In this document: piece after piece, positions 12,801-21,535 of the stretch
Layout of the letters: every line of letters starts with the position of its first letter
How positions within the stretch are numbered: position 1 is the stretch's first letter
Assembly: GCF_963678635.1 (NCBI RefSeq)
Contig: NC_087063.1
Span: 24,064,701 to 24,128,700 of the forward strand
Origin: Symsagittifera roscoffensis
Taxonomy: Eukaryota > Xenacoelomorpha > Acoela > Convolutidae
Direction: 5' to 3'
DNA length: 64,000 nt
Position numbers and translations under genes: made by a program
Notes under the pieces: generated by a model
Told to the model about the DNA's origin: nothing
The model's input: only the letters and a program-made list of their open reading frames with translations
The model's database searches: none

Positions 12801-15466
12801 TAAGTTTTATGGAGCAGTAATAACAATAAAAAATTAAATGTAATAAGATAAAATGAAATTTTTCTTTTTAAATTTAAATTTTTTTTTGATAAAAATCATC
12901 ACCCCACACGTCATAATAAAAACTAGGTGATAAATTTTGCTCGCATTAACAAATCAATTGTGGCATATAAGATTCCTTGAACCAGTTTTGAACGATTTCT
13001 AAGACGGATTAAATCTCGCTTACGCGTTAATAGCGCGAAATATATCGCGCTTAGTTGTCCCAATTGGCCAAGATGGCAATCTTAAACCCACATAACTTTA
13101 CGAAAAGTGATCACAGGTAAAATACCTGTTCAAATTCAAGCTCAGGACATTATTACCTTTCGAATGATAAAAAAAATTCCGTCAAAAATGGCTAGTTAAA
13201 AAGTCGAAATTTGTCTGAAGAAAAAAAGCCCACCCCGAGCACAAATATTCCGTTACTTTCGTATCGAAAGTCGAAACAAGACTGCTCGTAGCAGGGCGAA
13301 GCCCTGAATGTTCCCACTGCTTTTTAAGTTTTATGGAGCAGTAATAACAATAAAAAATTAAATGTAATAAGATAAAATGAAATTTTCCTTTTTAAACTTG
13401 AATTTTTTTTTGATAAAAATCATCACCCCACATGCCACAAAAGTACAAAAGGATAGGTTGATTTTGCTACTTGTATCAAATGAATTATGACAAATAAGCT
13501 CCGTTAAACCAATTTGGAACGGTTTCTAAGACGGATTATCTCTCCACTTACGCGTCAATAGTGCGAAATATATCGAGCGTTAATTGTCCCAAATTCGCCA
13601 AAATGGCAATATTTAAACCCCCATAACTTTATGAAAAATGATCACAGGTGAAATATCTTTTCCAATTTGAGCTCAGGACAACATCAACTTTTGAATGATA
13701 TAAAAAAATTCCGTCAAAAATGGCTAGTTAAAAAGTCGAAATTTGTCTGAAGAAAAAAAAACCCACCCCGAGCACAAATATTCCGTTACTTTCGTATCGA
13801 AAGTCGAAACAAGACTGCTCGTATCAGGGCGAAGCCCTGAATGTTCCGACTGCCTATTAAGGTTTATGGAGCAGTAATAACCTTAAAAAATTAAAAGTTT
13901 TAAAACAAAATGAAATTTTTTTTCAATTTGATTTTTTTCTTCTCAAAATCATCCCCCCACATGCCACAAAAGTACAAAAGGATAGGTTGATTTTGCTACT
14001 TGTAACAAATAAATTATGACAATTAAGCTCCGTTAAACCAATTTAGAACGATTTCTAAGACGGATTAACTCTGCGCTTACGCGTTAATAGTGAGAAATAT
14101 ATCGAGCGTTAATTGTCCCAAATTCGCCAAAATGGCAATATTTAAACCCCCATAATTTTACGAAAAATGATAACAGGTAAAATATCTTTCCAAATTTGAG
14201 CTCAGGAAAATATTATTTTTCGAATGATATAAAAAAATTCCGTCAAAAACGGCCTAGTTAAAAAGCCGAAATTTGTCTGAAGAAATAAAACCCACCCCGA
14301 GCACAAATATTCCGTTACTTTTGTATCGAAAGTCGGAACAACAATAAAGTAAATTCGCACTAAAACTTGTATTGAGAATTCGAACTTTGCTGCATTCTTA
14401 TTGGTAAAAAAATTGACCATTTTGATCTACTTTACAATCCCCCTTCATGAAAAGGGGGAATTGTTCGATAGATCTCTGCAAATGAGCCCAAACCAGTCAT
14501 GGTTTTTCAAATCAATGCCATGAGAAACCCATTTAATCTATCTACAAAATGAGTGGGTCATATCAATTTTTTGTAAAATTTAACAATACAAGTTTATTTC
14601 AAAATTTATTAATTTAATTGGAAGAAAACGCGTTTGACCAGTGGCTTTTGATTGTTTGTCTTTTGTTAACAGGCAATGTTTTGCTGTTATCACTGAAACA
14701 GTTTAACTAATTTAATTTTCAAACCACATTGAAACAATCCTGCTCGTATCATTCCGACGCCCTGATCATTCCGACGCCCTGATCATTCCGACCCCTGATC
14801 ATTCCGACTGCCCTTCATAATCGAGTCACTAAAACTAGTGCCAATTTTCATTACGAGAGGACTACGCCGATCAAATTTCAAATATAAAAAGTAGGAGAAT
14901 GCAGAAAAGCCAGTTGCTAAATACAAAACTTGTTTAGATTTTTTTGAGCTCCCTTTTTTCTTCCCCCTGCGCACCCGCGAATTTTCACGAGTAAAGTATT
15001 TGTTCACCTAAATATTTTGTTATAAAAATTGACATGCAGACTAATTAGGTCACGACAAAGATATTTAGTTTTCGTAATTAACTTTTTTATTCCCCTTGTT
15101 CTACCATAAATTTGATGCTCAAGCGAAGGGAGGGAGGCTTGTGGGATGAGAGCCAATTTTTGTTGCAAGCTTCGGGAGATGCACTTTGGGAACAAGTTAT
15201 GATTGTATCTGTGACTTACATCTGCTGCCGTTGATGATAGTCCCCCCACATATGCTGACCTTGCCTGGGTCATTGTCCGGTTTTTTCACTTCTAAAAAAG
15301 CAGCCCATGGATGGTCCTCATAATTAGCATCCCTCCCGTTGTAGATTCTATCACCGCCCGTTTTGATGTGATCCTTCTGTGGTGATGAGATCTTCACTTC
15401 GCTTTTTAAGGCAATGAATAGAGTCAAAAGAATACACAGAAAGTGAAGACTGAAATTATACTGCAT
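3733..15466 (-). CDS. Trypsin-family (S1) serine protease, 4 exons assembled, 3' end missing
   Basis: Secreted serine endopeptidase. Exons on the minus strand: 15466-15220, 14692-14639, 7602-7389 and 3850-3733. All junctions are GT/AG and the phases agree (1, 1, 2, 0). Residues 1-22 are a signal peptide (hydrophobic FSLHFLCILLTLFIAL). A short propeptide ends at Arg40, followed by IYNG, the usual zymogen cleavage point. CGGTIING precedes the catalytic His88, which lies in TAKHC rather than the usual TAAHC. The catalytic Asp154 is in DEIDVAALQF, and a GWG strand is present in exon 4. The exon with GDSGGP and the catalytic serine is not found down to position 1, so the gene is cut by the window edge or incomplete. 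Introns are long and full of repeats. The exon 3 acceptor is chosen by phase and is the least certain join. The family is secure; the exact model is inferred. Confidence 0.75.
3977..4318. mobile_element. hAT-like MITE, family with CAGGGGCGGATC ends (copy 1)
   Basis: Begins CAGGGGTGGATCTAGG and ends AATCCGCCCCTG, imperfect terminal inverted repeats. Flanks are GCAACGTC (left, plus an extra CAG) and GCTACGTC (right): an 8-bp target duplication with one mismatch. It shares its interior (ggtcga, cgagctctcccaaagcact, gcgccgcag) with copies at 19537 and 23861. It lies just outside exon 4 of the protease, in intron 3-4. Confidence 0.75.
4319..5100. other. Unrecognised intronic sequence
   Basis: Moderately balanced composition with repeated gtcgaa/tcgaac motifs and a short (gttgtt) tract near 4601. 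No convincing coding potential on either strand. Confidence 0.4.
5101..5620 (+). mobile_element. Helentron/HINE-like ~525-bp repeat, single copy (plus)
   Basis: Begins TTGTTCCGACTTTCGATACG with the intact 5' hairpin and ends near GATACGAGCAGTGTTG. The subterminal AGTCGGAAC is present. The 3' hairpin is mutated to CAGATTTTCGCGCTG. The interior carries the family's dyad around CGCGCGATATATTTCGCGC in slightly decayed form. Confidence 0.75.
5620..6443. other. Unrecognised intronic sequence
   Basis: No gene or clear repeat boundary seen. Open frames of 65-85 residues overlap on both strands near 5680-5985 but show no recognisable motif or splice structure. Confidence 0.35.
6444..6823. mobile_element. 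Foldback MITE with CCCGGGTTGACC termini (copy 1)
   Basis: Starts CCCGGGTTGACC and ends GGTCAACCCGGG, a perfect 12-bp terminal inverted repeat. The interior is built of inverted copies of motifs like ATATATGAAAA and GATAAGCATTTTT. Related copies lie at 21809-22165 and 40596-41830. Confidence 0.75.
7389..7602 (-). CDS. S1 protease exon 3 (catalytic aspartate)
   Basis: Codes for the middle of the protease, with GGKIFMGF, the IELHP turn and DEIDVAALQF holding the catalytic Asp. The donor GTACGC follows AAACCAAG at 7389, phase 2. The acceptor is set at TAGAG/CC (7603) because that gives the phase required by exon 2; an acceptor two bases upstream is possible if exon 2 ends elsewhere. Confidence 0.7.
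7610..9104. other. Intronic sequence with a GC-rich TIR island
   Basis: Part of intron 2-3 of the minus-strand protease. Apart from the GC island at 8350-8460 I see no gene. Several overlapping 70-120 residue frames at 8275-9096 have no recognisable motif. Confidence 0.4.
8350..8460. mobile_element. Short GC-rich TIR element (CAGGCCCGGGC ends)
   Basis: A 111-bp island of very high GC in AT-rich DNA. It begins CAGGCCCGGGC and ends GACCCGGGCCTG, near-perfect inverted ends, with GGCCGG repeats inside. No target duplication is evident (left GTTGGAAC, right ACTTTCAA), so mobility is inferred from structure alone. Confidence 0.5.
9105..9180. repeat. Fragment of the hAT-like CAGGGGCGGATC MITE
   Basis: CAGGGGTGGGTCTAGGATTT followed by tctcgagg matches one end of the family at 19537. 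The other end is absent. Confidence 0.55.
9617..14342 (-). repeat. Tandem array of nine Helentron/HINE-like ~525-bp units
   Basis: Nine head-to-tail units begin (plus-strand reading) at 9617, 10128, 10653, 11182, 11712, 12231, 12756, 13280 and 13813; unit lengths are 511-533 bp. Each junction reads CGAAAGTCGAAACAA/GACTGCTCG, so units abut exactly end to start. Two types alternate. Type A has cgtcataataaaaactaggtg, type B has acaaaagtacaaaaggat or atataaagtacaag. The order is B A A B B A A A/B B. Units 2-5 (10128-12230) and 6-9 (12231-14342) are corresponding copies, a higher-order repeat of about 2.1 kb. Unit 8 is a chimera, A in its first third and B afterwards. The array sits in an intron of the minus-strand protease gene. 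Confidence 0.9.
14343..14638. other. Repeat-like intronic DNA between array and exon 2
   Basis: Contains CTACTTTACAATCCCCCTTC and a nearby AAGGGGGAATTGT. A related arrangement (TTTGCTGCATTCT, then cccccttttg...attgtaaagtag) occurs at 40870-40965, so this is part of another dispersed repeat. Confidence 0.45.
14639..14692 (-). CDS. S1 protease exon 2 (catalytic histidine, TAKHC)
   Basis: A 54-base exon. The acceptor is CTGTTTCAG and the donor GTCAAA (a weak match). Joined to exon 1 in phase 1 it reads RLITAKHCLL, which lines up with the S1 histidine motif. Lys replaces the second Ala of AAHC. A small exon like this escapes ORF lists; support is the motif plus matching phase on both sides. Confidence 0.65.
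14738..14812. repeat. 17-bp minisatellite from the HINE-like 3' end
   Basis: About four copies of ATTCCGACGCCCTGATC, preceded by CCTGCTCGTATC and followed by ATTCCGACTGCC. The words are those of the array's 3' terminal region (GCTCGTATC, GCCCTGA, TTCCGACTGCC) rearranged into a short tandem repeat. It lies about 45 bp from protease exon 2. Confidence 0.75.
15220..15466 (-). CDS. S1 protease exon 1 (signal peptide, activation site, CGGT strand)
   Basis: Starts at ATG 15466 and codes for 82 full codons plus one base before a consensus donor GTAAGT at 15219. Signal peptide, propeptide, R-IYNG activation site and the SICGGTIING strand are all visible. The frame is open upstream to 15574, but those residues are glycine- and arginine-rich and come from a GC-homopolymer tract (15540-15556), so the methionine just before the hydrophobic stretch is the better start. 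Confidence 0.75.
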
Positions 15467-15539
15467 ATAAAATAAAACGCACTTTCTAGACGACCTATGC
15501 TTTATAAAAAAAAACATGGCGCTTTTTGTCCAATCCTCC

Positions 15540-16945
15540 CCCCCCCCCCCACCGCGCCTCACATGCACATTCATTTTATGGCGTAACGACTGGATTTACA
15601 AAAATAGACAGAAAGATTTTATGTTTGAAAAGTTTACCCAATTATTTTGTATGTCATTTTTCATAATATGCTGAAAGGCAAAAGTAAAATGGCATAGCAA
15701 AAACTCATAAGAAAATTGGTTTTTCTCAACATGGATAACATGAATTTATTTTAAAGGAACGGAGAGAGAGTCCGCAATAAAATTTGAAGGTGGCCAGACA
15801 CGTTATTTGTACATTCAATTTATGCCAAATTTCTTTATTGTTTTTTTTTCATGCCAACTAGTTTTTGCGTCTCAGTATAGTATAGTCGGAAAATGCGAGT
15901 AAAAGATTTTCAATTAAAGTTTTGCTTTCGAGGGCATCCAGCATTTTTTTGCCAAAAACTAATTTTAAAATTTAAAATTACCGCTGTGTATTCTAAAACT
16001 CCAGTTTTCTTCATGTAATATAATCGTTATGAAATTTGACAGACATAGTAATTATTAAATTTTTCTCACGTTTGGTTTTCTTATAAAACCTTAACAAAAT
16101 TAATGGGTTACCACGACAACTTGCAACAAAAGACAACTCGTAACAAAAACTGCAGCCGTGAATTTATTGCGAGTCTTTTTAATGCGAGTTGTCTATTATT
16201 TCGAGTTAGTCTTTTGCTGCGAGTTGCGGTATTAAGCTGTTGCGAGTTGTCGGGATCACACGAGAAATTGGTTTTGTCGGTGGCATGGGTGAGCCTAAAA
16301 GAGCCTTAGACGCGACTGGATATATGATAAATTATCGTTCTCAATAGGAAAAATGAATATCTAGATTTGGCGTTTCATTTTTTAAGAAAGGCGTCCCATG
16401 ATTTTTAATGAGGTATCCAAAATTGAAATATTGAAATTGACAGAAGAAACTCCAATGTCAAAAATCACAGACTGACTTTTGCAGAGAGCGAGCTATGGGT
16501 GCTTTCAAACGGAAACAACTAATGATAGTTCATGACATTACTATGTTTAATTCTGGGTGCTCTCAAACGTTAAAAAGCTGAACCGATTGAACTGAAATAT
16601 TGTATTATTGTTTTCTATAATAAATTTCATTTCAATAACATAAGTATGTTAATTCCAGTAGAGTGGAGAAATCCGATCAATACTTCTTGCTTTCCTCCTC
16701 CCTCTACAATAAAAAACGCATATTTCTGTGATAAAATTAGTCGATGCCTGTTTCGCATTCTAGCGCGTTTCAAAATTTGGACTGTTTTCCAGTCATTCTT
16801 TGATGTAGTCTGAAATGCAATTTCTAAAATGTGATCTTGTCCACTGCCCCCTCTTCTTAACCTCCACCTTCCATATTTTCAATTTTGAAAATATTTTGCA
16901 CGCAACAATCGCTGCTCGTTAAAAAATGAATGATTGCTCGACAAA
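15540..16945. other. Intergenic, small hairpin only
   Basis: A C-run at 15540-15550 borders the protease. Around 16113-16252 the words GCGAGTTGTC and GACAACTCG recur and form an imperfect inverted repeat. Nothing else is recognised. Confidence 0.4.
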
Positions 16946-18304
16946 ACACCCAGACCGAAGTTTCATGGATATTCATCGATTATATTGTCATTGTATAGTC
17001 ATTATCTATAAAATTACATAAGTAATCGATTAGAATCCATTAAAAATGGATTATAATCCTAATACTTTTGTATCAATGAAACCCTTTTTAATTAATAATA
17101 ATCCCTTATAATCCATTAACAAGACTGCTCGTGTATCAGGGCAAAGCCTCGAATGTTTTGACGGTCTCTTAATTCAAATCGAACAGTTTTTGTGGAAAAA
17201 AATATTGAAAATTCATACATTTTGGACAATATCAATGTGTAAAATTTTGAGTCGCACGAATTTAATACGACCAATTAGCTAGCCTCAATTCAATTTGGAA
17301 CAATTTTTGTGGAGGATAATTCGCCACGCATAAGCAAGTCGCGTTACCTTCTCAGCATTTTGAAGAAATTTTTCAAAGCGCGCATAATTTAGTCCAAAAC
17401 ATGGAAAAAATTCAAACCCCCAGAACTTTACAAAAATTAATCGAAGGTAAAATATCTTTTACATTTCATTTCAAGAAGTCGATAGTTTCAATGGGGTATA
17501 ACAAATTTTTATTGAAAAATATTATTTCGATCATTGAAAATTGACTGAATAAAAAATTCGCACCGAGCATAAATATTCCGTTTTCTTCCAAAGTCGAAAC
17601 AAATTGGATTATTAGCACAATATTTTTATAACAATATAATCCAATAGAATAGATTATAATAATTTATAATGGATTTTTCAGAGGTTATTGGTGAGTTTTG
17701 CAATAAACTATTTCACTTCCCTTTTCTTGTTTAGTGCAGTTGCTGCGGATTACGTTTCGGTTTCATAAACTTAGATTTTTCACCTAAAATTTTATGGATT
17801 CAAGTTTCTCTACTTTTTCAACTTGGCAGTGTAACATTTCATTGAACTGTTGTTTTTTTTACCATCGCCATAGTAAAAAAATACCATTTGCACAAACCTC
17901 TGTAGTTAGGGGACATCTGACTGTAAAACGGGTAATCGTGAGGGGGGGGGGAGAGTTGGTGCAAGATCTATAGATAACTTTTTGTATTTTTTCATAAACT
18001 CGATTGAAAATAGAAAAAAATGAAATTAAGCAACAGATCAAAATAGCTAACTTAAGTTTAGCAAAATTATGAAAAAATTAAAACAACACGCAAAAATATT
18101 TAAATAAATAGATTATAATCCATCATAATCGATTAAAATGGATTATTTTTCTCTTAATAAATTTTTTTTGAAAATAATCGATTCTAATCGGTTATATGGG
18201 AATTTTATTTTCAATCGATTATAATCAATTACTTTTGTTATTTTAGAGAGACTCAAAATCCAATATAATTGATCATTATTCATGAAACTTCAGTGCGGGT
18301 TTAC
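16946..18304. mobile_element. TIR element rich in AATCGATTATAATCC words, interrupted
   Basis: The left end (CCGAAGTTTCATGGATATTC) and right end (ATTATTCATGAAACTTCAGT) are inverted repeats over about 39 bp with some mismatches. The interior has bursts of TTATAATCCATTAAAAATGG-type words at 17030-17120, 17605-17690 and 18100-18260. A HINE-like copy sits inside at 17121-17602. Related sequence lies at 48100-48262 and 59307-59490. Confidence 0.6.
17121..17602 (-). mobile_element. HINE-like repeat, second subfamily
   Basis: Keeps the family ends (GAAACAA at the 5' side; GACTGCTCGTGTATCAGGGC with the 3' hairpin imperfect), but the core differs from the array units. The same core occurs at 60145-60555 in the other orientation (words TATACCCCATTGAAA and TTTTGGACTAAAT or TGTTCTGGACTAAAT). 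Inserted in the AATCGATTATAATCC element. Confidence 0.75.
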
Positions 18305-18832
18305 TTTTTGATCTTTCCTGATTCAATCAACTGGTCGCTACAAAACTTGAAACGCATCAGTTTAAAAAATAAGGCTTAAAATAACTCTCCGTGAAGCAGG
18401 CTGGTTTTTTCGTGTACAGTTTTGGCTGTTGAAGTGACTAAACTAGAACCTAGGGCGCCAAATGAAATTGTTAATTTTCTGTCACTTGAAAGATAACTGA
18501 TTTTCAAATCTAGCCGTTATATAATTTTGGAGTCTATTTTTCTTTGATCTTCTTTTAGCTTTTGTTTTATTGTTTTTTGCATCTGCCTACCTAAAAATAG
18601 TAGAGTTACTTTTAACGCATTTTGATTTATTTTTGGCAAAAACCCGGCCCTTAAAAAACTCCATCTGAAAATCAAGTATCTTTAGTCGAAAGCAAAAAAC
18701 CCATTCCCTTTTAGCTACCATTTTGACCACTTTTTAATACGACTAAAGTTAACTAACTAAATCACAAGATTTTCATATTTTTAGCTTTTAAATTCAACTT
18801 TCTTTGAATCGATTGAGAAAAACTGTTGAAAA
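18305..18832. promoter_or_regulatory. Upstream region of the secreted helical protein gene
   Basis: About 530 bp between the TIR element and the start codon. No TATA box in a convincing place and no recognisable repeat. It presumably holds the promoter; nothing more can be said from the sequence. Confidence 0.3.
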
Positions 18833-20309
18833 ATGAAACTTTCAGACGAACCTCTGACCTTTCTGTTGTTCCTTGGAGCAACTCTGATCTTCAGCTCATC
18901 CACTGGTGTCTCTGGCACAGGTGTCTCACTAGAAGATTTGCAACAACAAGCCCGCACCATGTTGAGGGTATTCAAAAATGATCTGAACGATGTGAGCAAA
19001 AATGCGCGAGAAGTCAACAAAAAACTGAAGAAAATGACTAAGGCAATTGGAGGAGCTGCAGACGAAATTGACATGGGGAATAGCAAACAGGTTGGATAAG
19101 AGTCAATGAAATCAAGGGAATCCAAAAAAATGTGCTTTTTTGAAACTTGTAAAATAGCCCGAAAAATAGCCCAAAAAATAGCCCGAAAAAAAACCTGCAG
19201 CAAAACAATTTTGTCCATTCGCTGGGAAAAGAATAAACAACAATTCAAACTATATTAAGTGTTTTCACTCTGTTCATATCGCTTTCATTTTAGTCGGGCG
19301 GAGATATGATACGCGAAATCAGCAAATTGCTAGAGACATCCAGCGACGTCGACACGGCGTTCGCCTACTCGACTTTGAAAGCAATGAACGAAACAGCAAT
19401 TACCTCAGAAACCGACTACATTGCAGAGGTGATTTAGTTTGAGCCACTGCGAAGGTTGATATACTTAAGAAGTTATTTGAGCTTTTTTTGAGTCTAAAGG
19501 TCTTACTTAATACTGTAACTTTACTGCTCTACTAGGCAGGGGCGGATCTAGGATTTTCTCGAGGGGGGGGGGGGGGGGGCGGATTTTTAAAAAATTTTCC
19601 AAAATTTTGACGACCTTTTTTTTTTTTTTAGGTCGACCAAATTGATTTTTCGAGCTCTCCCAAAGCACTGTTTTGCCCCTATTTTGGCAAAGTTTTCTGC
19701 GCCGCAGGCAAATTTTTGAAAAAACAGTCAAAAAAAGCCGTTTTTGGGCACTTTTTGAAAAATGTTGACAAAAAAATAGCGTTTTTTTTGGCGCGCGCTC
19801 CCCCTCAAAGTTAGTATATATTGGCGCCGAAGGCGCTTTTAGAAAAATTTTAGGGTCGGTTGGTCAAAAAGGGATTTCTGAAAAAGTATCAAAGGGGGGA
19901 CCCTTTGGGTCGGCAGGGGGTCGAATCCCTGAGGGGGGGCGTCTGCCCCCCCCCGCCCCCCCCCCCCCCCCCTAAATCCGCCCCTGCTACTAGGTATTAC
20001 TTATTAATACTTAACCTAAATTTGAATCTCCTCCTGGCCAGTGTGTCGTCCAACTGGTTGAAGGCTTTTAAATTGTAACCTAACTTACTTTCCGATTATT
20101 ACAAATAATTTTTACAGGTGAACGAGCTCAAAGACAAATTTCCAGACGACGCTGATTTGCAATCACTTGCGGAAAAGGCGATTGAGTACTCTGAGCAATA
20201 CAAAACAGTGGTAGACTCGCTGATCACAAACGCTGACCGTTTGTTCGGACAAATGAAGGACGAACAAATGAAGACTGCTGATGTTTTAATGAGGGTGCAA
20301 GGAAAATAG
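18833..20309 (+). CDS. Secreted helical protein, 194 residues, 3 exons, family not recognised
   Basis: Exons 18833-19090, 19294-19428 and 20118-20309 join in phase 0 at GT/AG sites (donors GTTGGA and GTGATT, acceptors TTCATTTTAG and TTTTTACAG). The N terminus is a signal peptide (TFLLFLGATLIFSSSTGVSG). The rest is charged, without cysteine, and looks like several amphipathic helices: LEDLQQQARTMLRVFKNDL, the MIREISKLLETS segment, and LQSLAEKAIEYSEQYKTVV. No catalytic motif is seen. Role unknown; a secreted helix-bundle such as a lipid-binding or venom/salivary-type protein is a guess only. Intron 2 contains a 450-bp hAT-like MITE. An antisense open frame (18781-19248) is a shadow. Confidence 0.7.
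19294..19428 (+). CDS. Secreted helical protein, exon 2
   Basis: 45 codons, phase 0 at both ends, beginning SGGDMIREISKLL after CATTTTAG and ending ETDYIAE before GTGATT. Read-through would meet a stop two codons later, which supports splicing. Confidence 0.65.
19537..19986. mobile_element. hAT-like MITE with perfect 8-bp target duplication (copy 2)
   Basis: Begins CAGGGGCGGATCTAGG and ends AATCCGCCCCTG. It is flanked on both sides by CTACTAGG (19529-19536 and 19987-19994), a perfect 8-bp duplication as made by hAT transposases. It contains G and C runs near each end. It sits in intron 2 of the secreted helical protein gene. Confidence 0.85.
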
Positions 20310-21535
20310 GACCTATTTGGGAGAATAACTGATCATTATGTAAAGTAATGCACATGAAATCCGGTTCACATGATAAAGTTTCAACTTTGATTTCAAATTT
20401 AAGGTTAATGGGTAAATCAATTGGATTATCACATGATAATTAAAAATCATCGGTAATCACAAAAGTTTAGGCTCAATGCGTTTTAAAATGATCGGTACCA
20501 TGAAACAAGGCATTATGTTTGCTTTCGCTACTAGGCCTACTGCACATGCCATTTCTGAAACACGTGATCCGGTTGTAAAAACTCTCCTTTCGTTCTATCC
20601 TCTTTTATCTTAAACACAAGCAAGTTGGAAGCTCAAAAACCCCCGCAAAAAATTGTTTCTATTCAAATTTTTACAATTTTTGACAGAATGTCGCCTCAAC
20701 GTCAAACACTTGGACTTTCAAGCGTTTTTTAAGATGAAATTTTTTTCATGGAATTAGCAAAGTCAGAATAATCTGTATCATGAGGTATTTTCTTAATTCT
20801 ACTGACATTTCTAGTAAACCTAATCAAATAAGGCAAGGATAGCCGGTTACTGTGCAAGCATTGCGAGAAACCAACCAAACCTCCGACTTTTTAAAGACTT
20901 TTCTGAAGTTTTTTGCTCAAGCAAGGGGTAGGCAATGGTAATAAAGTTGATAGAAGCGGCAAATCACTCTAAATAGTGGACCCGTAGCATGTTTAAAAAT
21001 ATACCAATTAAATTTGAAATTGTGGAAAATTCTTAGTATTATTGTCGAACAATCTCTCAGGAAAACCAAAAGGCAAAATTGAGATACCACACGACCGGTA
21101 AAATATAAATTTAGGTACTATTTGAGATTGCAAGTAAGTTCAAAGACTTCGGTAATGAAATCAAGAAAGGAGCCCTTGTTTTCGCCATGCAAAATGAAAT
21201 TGAGTTTGATGTTTCATGACAGTGGGTAAAACAGTGCGATTTGACACAACAAAACTCATGATTAGCACATTTATTTAAAAAACATCTGGACATCGCTGAA
21301 CACCGGGAAAATTTCTTAGTTCTCTCAGTAACATCCGGGAAACAATTTCACAATGCGTTCTTAGTTAGACCCAACATGTCAAAACTATTATCAGGAAAGA
21401 TAAGAGTTCAAAAAATACTACCGTAATGTACTACGCTTGTACTAGAGAAACTGCTCGACAAGTTTTTTGTCTCTCGCTCAGTCCGTTGTCATATTTGATC
21501 TGAATCCCGAGTCGAGATTTTTCACCTAATTTGAA
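20310..21535. other. Intergenic, no feature recognised
   Basis: 3' flank of the helical-protein gene and following AT-rich DNA. No canonical AATAAA close behind the stop codon. No gene or repeat boundary seen. Confidence 0.4.

Noticed and set aside
9617-14342. CRISPR-like array
   Set aside because: Units of 525 bp abut without spacers in a eukaryotic intron; this is a satellite-type array.
16103-16309. 68-residue open frame with repeated GCGAGTTGTC
   Set aside because: The frame follows a small inverted repeat; no splice or protein motif.
18781-19248. 155-residue minus-strand open frame
   Set aside because: Antisense to the spliced helical-protein gene and without motif; a shadow.
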